Position numbers and translations under genes: made by a program. Below the pieces are notes generated by a model. The model saw only the letters and a program-made list of their open reading frames with translations, made no database searches and was not told the DNA's origin. From positions 21,271,001 through 21,335,000 of the forward strand of contig NC_079882.1 in the NCBI RefSeq assembly GCF_029227915.1: DNA of 64,000 bases. The letters run 5' to 3'. Source of the stretch: Hydractinia symbiolongicarpus (taxonomy: Eukaryota > Cnidaria > Hydrozoa > Anthoathecata > Hydractiniidae). Below are positions 35,733-48,307 of the stretch, piece after piece. The number at the start of each line of letters is the position of its first letter. Within the stretch, counting starts at the first letter, position 1.

Positions 35733-38700
35733 ATGGCAGATGAACCAACATATGTGGCTTTTTTTGGTGTGATGGGAGCAACTTCTGCTATGGTTTTTAG
35801 TGGTATGTAATGTTTTCAACAAAATATTTTTTTTCATAAAGAAACGTAACTTAAAGGCGGTGAAATAGTCGCAGATGTAACAACTTTGCTATAACTACCT
35901 AAATAGCTAGATTGGCTAATGGAAACATAAGACATATCTCACTGATGTTTTTCCATTATGTAGCTATCTAGTGCAAGAAAAGAAGGGTGGTGACTGGCTG
36001 AAAACACTACACATTTGGGTGACAAACTTTCCTGAAATCACTCTAAATATTCTTGAAATGCAAAACAGTGTTAAAATTTTATTGACTTTTTCACAAAAGA
36101 AAGAAAGCAGTTTATTCATGATGAAACATTGGAGGGTGAAAACAAACCTAGTACGTTAGGGGAAAATGTGGAAGTGGAAGAATAATTAGCTAACGGAAGG
36201 TAACCACAATAAAAATCTGTCTGGAAATGATGCTTAGCTATATATCTAGATTTTGCTCTGAAAATTATCTTTCCTCAAACTTACTAATATTGTTTTTAAA
36301 ACTCCAAAATGTGTCTAGCTCTGCACATTGTTATGACGTCAAACCGAATTGCCGAATTACATGATTGGGGATATATTACCTGATCAAGTGAGTCTGCAAC
36401 ATCTTGATTAAGTAAACAAACTCAATTGGTGAGTACTTTTTCGGCCTCGACTGGGGGCAAGCCGCTGGCGAAAAGTGTATTTCAATACACCTTTACCATA
36501 ATTCACTTGTACATGCGTTCCTATGGCTCTCCATCGTTTTACAATATTGAAAAAGGAGATAAAAATCCTGTTTTTATGAGAGTTTGTTAGGGACGAAAGC
36601 ATGTTTTCTCTGATTTTTTAACTTCTGTTGTATCAATTTCTTTCAAATTTTTAGGAAACGTTAATAATAATAAGATACAACTTATGTGTACTTTTCATTA
36701 AAAACAAAATGCGGCAAGAAAAGTTAAAACGTGTTTTCTCATTAATAAACTCTTATAAAAGTGTGATGTTTACCTCCTCCGATTGCTAAACAAGGTGCGA
36801 TTGAGGGTTAGTTTTCCCGAATTATCGTAAAGGTGTATTATTGTGTTTCACACCAATTCACTGATTAAAAAAAATTACCTGCCATTCCATATGGATTCTA
36901 TACAATATGGATGGTTCCTTGGTTTGGATTGCCAGTATGACTTTTTGTTTGTGCTTGGTTGTTTGAACACTGATCCAGTTAAAGCTAGATACATCTTTCC
37001 ACCTCATTGTCATGCAACTTACAAACCACATCAAAAAACTTTAGTCAGATTTTTTTCTATTTTTGACAGTTCTATTATAAATTCCTTCTGTAATTCTTGT
37101 TTTTCAAAGGGGAGTTGTATGCTCATTTTCTTCTAAACTTCAAAACGTAAAAAGAAGGCATAGGACATAGATGGGTGTATGTTTTTACATATGAAGAAAA
37201 CATTTCAGTGGGTGACCTCATAGTGTAGTAAGATTAACCAGGGCTGCGGTAACATTAGAATTACCTGATGGGGTAATAAAAATTAAGCAACGTTGCTCGA
37301 CTCACTTAATCAGATAATATTACCTGATTTAGCTAAAGTGCCATAATGACAGTCTGCCATATAAGGCTAAAGGAAATTACATCATAGTTTCCTGTTGATC
37401 TATTAGCAATATATATTATATATTAGCAAACCCATTGCCTCTACATTTTACCTCGTGGATATTTCGCTTAAACTCAAATTAGTATGTTTGAATTTTAATG
37501 AGTAGAGTAGAATGTTGAAAAATGACTTTAGTCATGAAATAGATTCTTTTTCACCAAATCTTTGCTTTTAAATTTCATTTTTGAATTATTAATTGCCTAC
37601 TACTGTGACACCGTTAAGAAGTCCAGTTTATTGATTAAAAATAGTAAATAAAAACAATAAACCTATTTTAGTTTGTTTTTTGAAGTATTGTTTTATATAT
37701 AGTTTTAAATTACAAAAAAACAATTTTTTTCATATTTTACGATGTTCACCATAGTGTTCCTTAAACCCTGCTCCACCACTTCAGCCTTTAATAAGTTTGT
37801 GTTTTGTATAAGTTTGTCCAAATAAATAAGCATACGTCACATCGTGCAGAAAGTTTTTCTCCACACGCGCTTTTTCGCGCACAAATGCAAACAAATTATA
37901 TGTAACGTTGAAATTTTCGATATGATGGAGGACCATTCAAATGCGTGATCGAAAGATCGAATAATGTTCGGGTCATGATAATATGGTAAAACGGGGGTAT
38001 TAATATTGTATAAATAAAAATCATTCTTATAATTATGGTAGGTCATAAATGTGTTGCAGATGCTACTGACTTATAAGTAGTTGTTTTAACAAAGCTGTTT
38101 TAGAAACTGCATTATCAGCATTACATGCAGCCTTAAACAGTTACAAAGATTGAAGAAAATGGGTACATTTACACCCTGAAAATATTCGGCATGTCCTTCC
38201 ATCGAAAAAGCTTCTTTTTTGAAAAACAAAGAATAGAAACTTGAGCGCTACGAAAGATGTGTAACTAGAAAACGTTTTTGTCGGTGATTGAATTGGAAAT
38301 TGGTATATTGTTCTTTTATTTAATATAAAAATGTACAAAACATTATTTGGTTGTGTTCTGTGGATATAAGTACAAATAATGAAATGAGAAGAAATGAGAA
38401 ACTTTGATCGCGTTCATTAGCTGAAATGGCATTTTTACAAAGTGGCAATATTTTAATATGGAAGTTTATTTCCTAGAGATCTCTTTTAAAGAACTATCTG
38501 TTAAGTGTGCTAACCAAATATAACAACTTTGATCGCTTGGTAGATCACCTGCACTACATATTTTGTTTCGCCATTTTTGAGTTCTTTCTTTTTCACAACA
38601 GACGGGATTCTGTGAAAACTTACTTCTTTACACTTCTCTAATCGATTGGTACATCGAAACGCAAAGCAACTAACCATTTTTTAAAGATTTAAACGTAAAT

Positions 38701-41700
38701 TACATACAAACAGCGATTTAAATGTAAGCTATAGGTCTTAACATGAATGTTCTCTGCGCTCGCTTAAACTTTCTGCATGATGTGATGTCATTATTTATAA
38801 TCGGGTCCAGTCCTAAATGAAATCGCGCCTGTCTGTTTTTTATGAGAAAAAAATTGAATATGCGAAGGGCTTGTGCAACAATTTTAAATAAGAAAAACAA
38901 GTAAAGTAAGTTTTTTTTTGATTTCTTATGCTTTTCTAAGTACGTATAAAACAAAAAAGAAAAAAGTGATTTTTACTGGAGTTCCCCTTTAATGAGTGTT
39001 TAAGCTCTACATAATTGAGGCAACAGTTCAAAAAATTTTAAGAAAACTTTTTTGTTTAACAATGGGTTATTGTTGATGTCATTAAAATTTAAATAGCAGA
39101 TCTTTTCCATGTTTTTCCGCCTAAGTGGATTTTTCATAGGCTAAACGGCTAGTTAAAACTATTAAGAAAGAACCATGTTGGTTGCAGTAAACATGTGTGG
39201 AGTAGTTTGATTTCACTTATGAACTCACATCCCATGCTTAAGAAATAAAGTTTTTTGTACTTTGCTTTTAATGTCACAGTTCAGGGATTACAGATTATGT
39301 TGAACCAACAAAAAATACCTATGTTTTTGTGTGAGCTAGTAGACACAAAAGAAATAATCCTTGTTGCAACCTACAAAGGTCCCAAAAGCCTGGAAAAATG
39401 TTTATGCTAATGTCAGCAACAACTTGCATATGTCTAGAATATGGATTTTACCAAAAAGATGGTCATTCTTTCTGTCCATCCTCCTAAATGTTATTTTTAC
39501 AGACCATTTCGTAAGAATTGTGCGATTGCACGCCCATGCTCCCACACACCTGATTTGTTTAAGCATGCTATAATGACATGGAATTATTTTTTTTCTTATA
39601 TCTGCAAAAGCTTTCCAACAAAATTAAGAAAATAGCGAAATATAAAGTCAGTGAACGATTTAAGGAGGCTTTGCAACCCTTATTGTTAACTTAAATCTTT
39701 TTCGTGTAGATAGAAACTGGCATGGCTAAGAAATGCATATTCATATAAATTTGCTGATTCTTTATTTTGAAAAACAACAATAGTTATTTAGCAAGACATG
39801 CCATTAATAATAATGTAATCTAATTTTATTTTTAGATTCTTTATGTCTAAATTTAATTTACATTAAATATTGTTTATTTCACAAGTTGTTACGAAGTTAA
39901 TAATTTCACCTTTCATACATGGGTTCAAATTCTTGGCTGTAAACTTTACTGGAACTTGCTCTTTGTATGCTCTTCACACAAAAATAGCCTTTGTGCTATT
40001 TGGGGGGGAAGGAATATGGGGGGGAAGGAATTTTGTTCTTACTTTTGCTTTGGAATTATTGAGGCATGCAATTATCTAAAATCTTATGAAATGGCCTGTT
40101 TATGTATATTTTCTTCCATTTTTTTATTTTTGGAATTGTCCCTTTAAATTTAAGACCTGGTGGTAACGCTTAAGCATTTGTGAAGGAGCACAGCGTGTGG
40201 AGGATCTTTTGGCTACAGAAGTCAGGGTTGAAAACATAATTTTACTACTCTGCAAATTCTTTTCCAGAGATGTGCAAATTTTTGGCTTTTTGTGATCAAC
40301 CAAGAGTGGCATCATGTGTAGCCAGGAGACCCAGCGTAATTTTTCTTACCATCAGGAAATCAAGTAGTTAGGGTGGGAAAAATTACGCTGGGTCCTGGCC
40401 GCGCTTTTTGATTGGCTAATTCTATTGTTCTCTGCTCATGTGATAATTATTGGGGAGAGCCCTTTTCATCCCGAATATTCCAGCGAGTGGTTTCACTCAC
40501 CTTAATAAACATTACTATTCTACAAAGTTTTTACCAAAGTGGGATTTGGCCAAGCTTGGTAAACAACTCGCAGATAAATTAAAATGTCCTCTGAAGCGAT
40601 TAGTCACATTGTTCGATTTAAACTCGGGGTTTCCACTGATTAATTCGTTTGCTTCTAAGCTTTAGTTGTAGAGAAACTCAAAGAAGAAAGCTAAGTTAAC
40701 CAGGCTACATCATGTGTGGTTCTTTCTAGAAATACAACAAGCTAAAATTTGTCAACACTTTGCAAAAATGTTTCAATAAATTTCTGTCCATAATTTAAAG
40801 ACAAAGCTTTCTTTATAAAATGTGTACAGACTGCTTCTTCAAAATGTAGATGCAAATTTCTTCCCATTAAGACTTCAGGAGTAAATATCCTGGGATTAAA
40901 GGGGCTTAATGTCTTTGGCCATATGTTATTATGTTATATGTAACTGCTGCAATTCTTTTTTTTAACTTTTTTTTAACTATACATTTAAAAATTCTGTGCA
41001 GATTAATCCTGTACTCTATTCAAAATCGATTTAACGTTTTATTTTTATAGCATTGGGTGCTGCTTATGGAACAGCAAAAAGTGGTACTGGTATCGCAGCA
41101 ATGAGTGTTATGCGACCTGAACTGATCATGAAGTCTATTATTCCTGTAGTTATGGCTGGTATTATTGCTATTTATGGCTTAGTTGTAGCTGTTTTGATTG
41201 CAAATGGATGTAAGTGATAATTTACTTATTCTTGAATAGCACAGGATAACTGAAACAATTTACGTCTTGTACCCATGATGCAAGTACGTAATGTCTATTT
41301 TACGTGCAAGAAAGTTATCTATTGTGTAAAAATTAATGCAATAACAAATATTTATAAAACATTTTTCTTGTTTTAGTAAAACCTACTGGATACAAACTAT
41401 TTAAGTAAGTTATTACTGTTGAAAGTGTAATTTTTTTTTTAATGATTGGAAAAGGTGTATGTATGTAGAACTACAACTATGTAATAATAGTTGGGGAATT
41501 GTCTGTTTTGGCCAGTGCTCAGTACTTTGGCAGGTGTAGGCCAAGTAACAAAGGAATTGAATTCGAAATATATTTTACAAAATGTAATTGGATTAGATTG
41601 AACAATTTAAAAAAAATGGTTGCAGAGTCCTTAAAACTCCTCAATTTTTCTTAATTTTGAGAACTCTTTTTAAATCTCCTGTGAAAGTAGATTTTTTAAC

Positions 41701-42217
41701 AGCTTTCTCCTCAAATTTTTATTTTAAACCTTCCGTTTTTTTTTTTAAAATACATGGTCATGCTTTATTTTGGTCAACATTTTTGATCTTTAGACTTTCG
41801 AAAACGATAAAGTAGATTCAAAAAACGGATCGTGTATCGCCTGCCGTGGTTCAAACATTACTTAAAAGAGCGGAAAGTTTAACTGCCAATCACATTTCAC
41901 AAATATCATTTTCGGTTCCGTTTTCTTCTTGAATTAAATATAAGCTTGCTAAAAAAAACTTGGTTCCTGTTATTCTTAATCCTTTTCTAATTAAACATTT
42001 TTCTCATAGGAGTTTTGTTGATCTTGGAGCAGGACTAAGTGTAGGCTTGAGTGGTCTAGCCGCTGGATTTGCGATTGGAATCGTTGGTGACGCAGGTGTG
42101 CGTGGTACTGCTCAGCAGCCTCGTCTATTTGTTGGCATGATTTTGATCCTAATTTTCGCTGAAGTCTTGGGTTTGTACGGACTCATTGTTGCACTTATGT
42201 TAACCACTAAGGGTTAA
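35733..42217 (+). CDS. ATP6V0C: V-type proton ATPase 16 kDa proteolipid subunit c
   Basis: Four exons: 35733-35802, 41051-41209, 41377-41404 (28 nt) and 42010-42217, giving 154 residues, against about 155 in animals. Four membrane helices are evident: [22 protein letters not shown] continuing into exon 2, the [23 protein letters not shown] helix, the Gly-rich [21 protein letters not shown] helix, and the last helix with the essential proton-carrying glutamate E137 in [11 protein letters not shown]. Subunit c forms the rotor ring of the membrane V0 sector and carries protons through the V-ATPase that acidifies endosomes, lysosomes and secretory vesicles. The short lumenal/cytosolic loops ([13 protein letters not shown]) match the family. 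The first intron is 5.2 kb, far larger than the others, and contains a MITE with a 9-bp target duplication. Confidence 0.97.
40319..40707. mobile_element. 389-bp MITE with 9-bp target duplication in ATP6V0C intron 1
   Basis: The element starts TAGCCAGG and ends CCAGGCTA (inverted TAGCCWGG termini). It is flanked on both sides by the identical 9-mer CATCATGTG (40310-40318 and 40708-40716). Its left part is itself a foldback: 40322-40346 is nearly complementary to 40375-40398 (ACCCAGCGTAATTTTTC core). A 9-bp duplication fits Mutator-like or related superfamilies. Confidence 0.75.
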
Positions 42218-42497
42218 AAGTATTGCAGGAGTATACTGATTGCTTTCTATAAAATTGTGTGTCTGCATTGTGTACGTTTCAAATTTGGTAACACGAAGGA
42301 AAAATTACATTTACAATAAGTAATTTAAAAATTTTACAACTAGGAAATTTTTGTTTATATATTTTTTTATACATTAGCATATTCGTTTAAATCTTTAAAT
42401 TTTCTTGTAATTGTTGTTTCAAAACTGTAATGTCCAAGAATATTGGTAGCCTGCTCTACTTTCGATTTCTCGTCACACTGTAATTAATTAATTGCGA

Positions 42498-42503
42498 AAT
42501 AAA
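42498..42503 (+). terminator. candidate polyadenylation signal of ATP6V0C
   Basis: AATAAA lies 281 bases after the stop codon, in a run ATTGCGAAATAAATATATA, followed within 30 bases by a GT-rich stretch (TTGTTAGGTG and TTGTCTGTTTTGTGCG). Position and downstream element suit the end of this transcript. Confidence 0.55.
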
Positions 42504-43398
42504 TATATATGATTGTTAGGTGTAATTCTTGTCTGTTTTGTGCGTTTGATTAAAATTTCGCGATTGATTCGGCTTTCTTTTGAGAAAGGTACGACTGAAA
42601 CACATTGTGTCCCTACTGGGAATAGCTGGGCCTCAAATTAAGCCAACAATACCTTACAGAAGCAACAGTGATTACTAACAAGTTGTGCTTAGAGGGAACC
42701 CGACGTATAAAATGATGTTGGAGTTATATTTTTTGAGTTAAAAAGTTAGTTAACAAGTCTTTTTAAAATTTTTAAGAAGCTCTTTTCGTTCTCAAGATAT
42801 TCACATTTAAAGAATTTCAGGATTTAATTTTTTGCTAACAACCTCAAATTTTGTGAGTAAACATGTAGGGTCTATACAAGCCTACCCAGAAAATTCTATT
42901 GCAAACCAAGTTACAGATCGCGGGTTATGGGGCATTGGCAAAAATCCAACAGGCCTGGGACGAGCAAACGAGTATCATTTTGCCAAAATCAATTCAACTT
43001 TATAATATCTACGCGTTGATAAAGTTTGAATGCAGGTCTAAAATTACTGATGACGGAAAATGTCAAAATTTGCTATTACTGAAATATGTCATCATAATTT
43101 GTGCAACATAATTAAATCTAAAATTCTTCAAATGTGAATATCTTGAGATAGTCAACTATTTATTCTGAATGAACGAAGCCAGGAAATGCTAAACTGTGCC
43201 TCCTATTATTGTCTAAGAGTAATTTTATTTATCAGCTTTTGAAATTAATATCTTCGGCAAAATAAAATGTTTCACCGTTACAAATATAGTTTGAGAGTTT
43301 TAAACATTTACTTTTCACTTGGAAAAAAATAAATAGCTATCTGTAGAAGCACGGCTATTCAGGTTAGCGTTGTGATTTTGCCAATATTATCAGACAGA

Positions 43399-43439
43399 CC
43401 ATAGTTAATAGAGAAAAACATTTTTGCTATTAACTATGG
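43399..43439. repeat. perfect 13-bp inverted repeat, 15-nt loop
   Basis: CCATAGTTAATAG (43399-43411) and its exact complement (43427-43439), with an additional CAGACC direct repeat on both outer sides. Confidence 0.7.
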
Positions 43440-44539
43440 ACAGACCAATTGCGGCAGTTACATCTTTTATCAATATATGTGAAATGCTACTACAGAGCAC
43501 AAACTTCCGCAAGTTTTGATTTTATTTACGTTTATGTTTCTGTAAATTCTAAAATGTCCTAATATTGCACATTACTTCCTTCGCGCAAAAGTTTATGCCT
43601 AGATTATTAAGTTTTGTGAGTAAACATTAGCAGTACCAATAGGAGCTGAGGTGGCTATCCTGGGTAAATGATTTTAATTATAATTTAGCATGAGCTAAAT
43701 TTATTGAACAGTTAAATTGAAAAAAAAACGACAAATTATTCTGTTGTACTTCACCAGTGGGTTCAAACAATTTACACCCCCCCCCCCCCCCCCTGACGAA
43801 AGTCATCGATGTATACACATGCGCAATATTCATTCTCGACTCCAGAGCTTTGAAAACTTTTTCGTGGACTTAATCTCTGGGGACGAGAATGCTCTGGTTA
43901 GGCAGGTGATCGTCTCAAGAATAGCAAATGACCACAAACACATTTGGAGGGAGGACAAACGTCGTCTATACGAGTGGCCGTCTCATACACTTATACAAAT
44001 GGTCGTTATAGCTGGTTCGACTGTAAAATTTCACAAAAAAAACCAACTTTATTACGACATCCTTTTTTACAATTTATAACGTTTCCAAATGCTTGAGACA
44101 GCTGCTTAAGCAGAAATTCACAAGGGAAGACAGTGCATTATAAAAAACAAAATATCCAAATTTTGCGATAAATAATTTTCGCGAATTTCAAGCATCCCAA
44201 TAAATTTCCCTGAAAGATTTTCAAGCCTTTCTAATCCTTCGGTCGACAATGATTGTTAAATTTAAGAATAGTCACAACCGTCTTTTTTCATTACATGATT
44301 ATGCCATCAGCTGCTTCATTTATTTGCTCGAAAAAAATAAAAACACGAACTTTTAATTTTAAAAATAAACATGCAGCCTAAGAGATTTGACAAAACGGGA
44401 ACCTCTACGATGGAGAGAGCAGTCTTGTTTACTCTTCCTAAAGAAGATAAATAAAGAATTAAAACAATTCGGTCTTGTAAGACATAGTAGGTGGGTTTTT
44501 TATGACCTGAGTTAAGAAATCAAAAACAGAAACGAAATT

Positions 44540-47318
44540 TTGTTCTCTGAAATACGAGGTGATGAAACACTAAAGGAAGCATGTCAAATGCTGCGTGTTG
44601 ACGTTGAAATGGCACCTTTGAACAAACTACGTCGAATGTGCCATGGACGAAGTAACAAAAGTCTAGTAACATGTTTACTATTAGTGTGTTTTCTCGTGTA
44701 CATTGCCGTGACAACATCCTTAGTACGACGTCAGTCAGCAGATGATACAAACGAAGAAATCAAAATTCGCTCTGACAATCCACGTGGGATGACAGAAAAC
44801 TTGCCGACCCAAACCGAGGCCGATTTAACGGATGACGTGTTATTAAAGTTGTATCTAGAAATCGAGAAAAAACGGAATACGTCAAAATCAAATAGGATGT
44901 CTTGCAATCAATATAACATAACAGACAAATATGAAACTTTTAAAGAAAATATTTCGTGTGTGGCGCATCGTGCAACACAATCTGCTTGTGAATTCGCTGA
45001 TAATATATATTGGCTTGACGAGACATTAAAATCATGTGGTTCTCAAAAAAAAGTTAATATATGCCAAATAAGTGAATCTACACAAACCGGGAGTACGGTA
45101 GAGTACGTTTATAAATGTTCATTTAAAGACTGTTTAAAATATGACCGCCAGAAAGTTATTACGTGGCGTTTTCATTCAGATACACAAACATTAACTAAAG
45201 CAGCTGTGTTTACAACAGTTGAAGAAATGGAGAAAGAATTACCCAACATAGCTAAATTGTCTTCAAGCAATAAATATAACTTTCTGTTTTTAGAATGTAG
45301 TAATGATGAAATAGGAAAACAGCCTTACGACCTTATAGCTCAACTAATAATATTGCTTCCTATAAATATAAGCAACACAGAGAATAAAAACTCGAAAGAG
45401 CATAAAGACAATACAAAAATTAATGTGAACATAGTGTTGTTAGATTCAGCTGCAAGGTCACATTTTTATCGTTCTTTACCTGGTACGATAAATACTTTTA
45501 ATAAAGTAAATAAAAACAAAGAAAACGGAGACGAGGTTTTAGATTTCCAACTTTTTCAATCCATGGAAGGACATACGGCAGAAAATATACATGCTTTATT
45601 TACTGGTACTCTCTTTCCAAAACATTGGACAGGCGCGGAGAGAGAATCAGCATCAGTAGGAGTCGGAAAGCTGTTCAAGCAGTATGTCGACCGTGGGTAT
45701 ACAACGTTTTATCACGATGATTTATGCTTTGAAGAATGGTGGGGTTTAAGGTTAGACTTGGGTTCACCGGCTACTTGGCAAGATTTTTTAAGAGCTTTAG
45801 ATGAAAACTACATCCACCACACAGGTACGTAATCTTCTTTTTTTTATACCTGAAGCGGCTTTGCTCAACCCATGAAACCAATCAAATTCGTCGGTCTGTT
45901 ATGGTTCGATTAATCATTTTTGTTCTTTAGGTCTATCGTTTACAAGTTGTAAAATTTTACAGACGAACAACATTACTAACCCCTTTAACGGGCCGGATGG
46001 ACCGCTGTGTTTTAACGGACAGTTTCAAGATGGATACCTGCTTGACTTTTCGCGCCTTTATCACAGTTCAGCCTCAAGACACGGTAACCGAATGCTTAGT
46101 TTTACAACTCTAAATGTGGCTCACGATAACTTGGGAAAAAGAATACAATCAATTGATGACGAGTTAAAAAATTATGTTCAAAATATTATAAAAAGTAACA
46201 ACACATTGACTCTACTTCTTGCCGACCATGGTAACACATACACTCACTACACACACGCCATTATGGAAGGTAGATTCGAGCAATATCATCCAGCCTTTTT
46301 TATGATTATTCCGGAACAAGTAAAAAAAATATTAGGACAAAATATTATGAATAACTTGAGAAGAAACCAAAGAAAGTTAGTTACCATGTTGGATATACAC
46401 GGTGCGTTACAAACTATACCTACGGGTCCAAAACAACAGGGGATTTTTGCAACCATCCCTCATAACAGAAGCTGTGATGATTTAAACTTACGCTTGCCGA
46501 ATTTGTGTGTGTGTGAAGGATGGGATGCAGAAACGTTAAACGACACCTTACAAGTTGGATTAGTCCATTTTGCTATCGGAGAACTAAACAACATGATCCT
46601 GCAACAGCAGAAGCAAATTCGACGAAGACAACAAATTCCAGGTTGCTTACGATTAGTTCCAACGAGCTTTAAAAATGTGAGGGAGAGAAGTGCCCAGGGT
46701 CGACTTATTACCAGCATGGACATATCAACGATGGCTGGAGCAGGTGCTAGTCAGTCACGTGATATTTTTCATGTTCAAATCCAATCAAGCATCAATCCTG
46801 ACGATGCATCAAGAAATATGAAGTTGTTGAATTTTGATAGAATATCCAGATATGGTCCCTATAGCGCATGCGCAGATAAGAGGATTGATATGCGGTTGTG
46901 TGTATGCAATATAAAGGCAAGAGAAACAGAGAGGAATCTAGAAAATGTCATTATGCACGATATGATTCAATATCCAAATTTACTTCCGACAAATGTCGAG
47001 ATTAAGCGCGTTTTCAAAATAAGTGAATGTTTATTTTACAGAACGATATCTTATCCTGATACCAATGAAAATGAACAAAATGCTATATATACTGCAACTT
47101 ATGAAGTTGCAAATATATGCGGTCACATGATCAATGTTACCATGGATATAACGTTAGATAATATGAAGCTCACATCCACAAATCCAGTCATCAAACATTT
47201 ACTTCCTTATGGCATGACTTACGTAATGACTGCTATCAGAGCTGTTCCTTATTGGACTTCCAGAGTTGAATCTGTCAAAATATATGTCCCTCAGGATTTT
47301 TTACCACTTCCTCCGTAA
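44540..47318 (+). CDS. DUF229 family type II membrane protein (sulfatase/alkaline phosphatase fold)
   Basis: Two exons: 44540-45824 and 45931-47318, spliced with a G|GT phase-1 junction (about 890 residues from the first ATG; the ATG at 44609, MAPLNKLRR, is an equally good start). A single membrane helix (SLVTCLLLVCFLVYIAVTT, about residues 41-60) near a short basic N-terminus predicts type II topology with the large domain lumenal or outside. DUF229 hallmarks are present: NIVLLDSAARSHFYRSLPGT near residue 300, FQSMEGHTAENIHALFTGTLFP, and LLLADHGNTYTHY near residue 526, where Asp-His should be metal ligands. A Cys-rich segment precedes the domain and a C-terminal beta-rich portion of about 220 residues follows. 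Members are abundant in invertebrates. Substrates are unknown and I assign none. Confidence 0.88.
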
Positions 47319-48307
47319 CAGATATTTATTTTTCTTTAGAATATTTATTTTCAAACTAGTAATCTTAATTAAGTTAAAAAATAATTTTAGTATATTTATT
47401 TTAAATATTGGTAATTTTTTAAAAAAGGTTTATGGTTGAAATACAAAAAATTAGTTAACATTTCATATTATTTTTAAGATTTTAATCACAATAACTTGTT
47501 TTCCCTAAATGCAATCTTCCCTATATTAACGTTGTTGGACAGCATTGCTCCCAGGGCGGCACCTTTTTACTAATTCACATCTTCTGCGTCCCAACTAAAT
47601 TCTACGGCATTTAAAATAATACAGAAATGTTTAATTAGGTTTCCTATTACCAGTCGTATTTTCAACAGCTATAAGAATGGTTGAAAAGAGTTTCACAACA
47701 TCTGAAAAAACAAAGTTTAGAATAAATCAAATTGTACGATGTCAACTAATTACATAAAATAAGTGCTGTTTAAGGAAATCCACTTAGTGGAAATGTAGCT
47801 TTATATAAATAATATTTACAATGATAATTTTTGTATGAATGTTTTTAACAACACAAAAAAACAAAAAATATAAGTTTTAAAACCTAGTCAAGAATCATAA
47901 AATATTTTACAAAATATTTGCACAAACTTTATTTATAACGTAGGGGGGGATACTATTAGGGGTTTATAAAATTGATCCAAACCTATAAGTCCTGTCTTAC
48001 ACTTCTCTAAAACATGTTGGCGATGTTGTTAGAACAACAGAAACATTTTAGCTAAATTTGTTTGAGCTTTTAACAAAATAGAATGCCTCTAACGTGGTAG
48101 TCTTAGAAAGTTTTTTTTCTTTTAAGCAACAAAATATTTGAAATTTATCAACCAGATGAAGCTTTTGTTAAGTATTGCCTTCAATTTAGAGAAATTAAAA
48201 CCAATTCTTAGACACAAAAAAGCGAACAAAAAACAGAACATTTCAGTAAAAACAAAAGACACCAAGGCGCTAAACTATACAACCACGGACCATCTATAAT
48301 AGGAAAA
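47319..48307. other. convergent intergenic, DUF229 gene and CRAMP1
   Basis: The AT-rich 3' ends of both genes. No ORF of note. A TTTATT near 47931 could be CRAMP1's polyadenylation signal on the minus strand. Confidence 0.4.

Larger units (their letters stand above)
42218..44539. other. intergenic between ATP6V0C and the DUF229 gene
   Basis: Contains the ATP6V0C 3' UTR, a 13-bp hairpin (43399-43439), a poly-C run, a copy of the CTCTGGGGACGAG repeat near 43878 and a TTTTCGCGAATTT motif near 44175. The open frame 43717-44079 is built over the poly-C tract and this repeat and is not called a gene. Confidence 0.5.

Noticed and set aside
36843-37136. 97-codon open frame in ATP6V0C intron 1
   Set aside because: No recognisable domain, unusual Cys/Phe/His-rich composition and no supporting signals; probably chance.
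43717-44079. 120-codon open frame before the DUF229 gene
   Set aside because: It spans a poly-C tract and a CTCTGGGGACGAG repeat; no family resemblance and no splice context.
46460-46723. 87-codon minus-strand frame
   Set aside because: Shadow of the DUF229 coding exon on the other strand.
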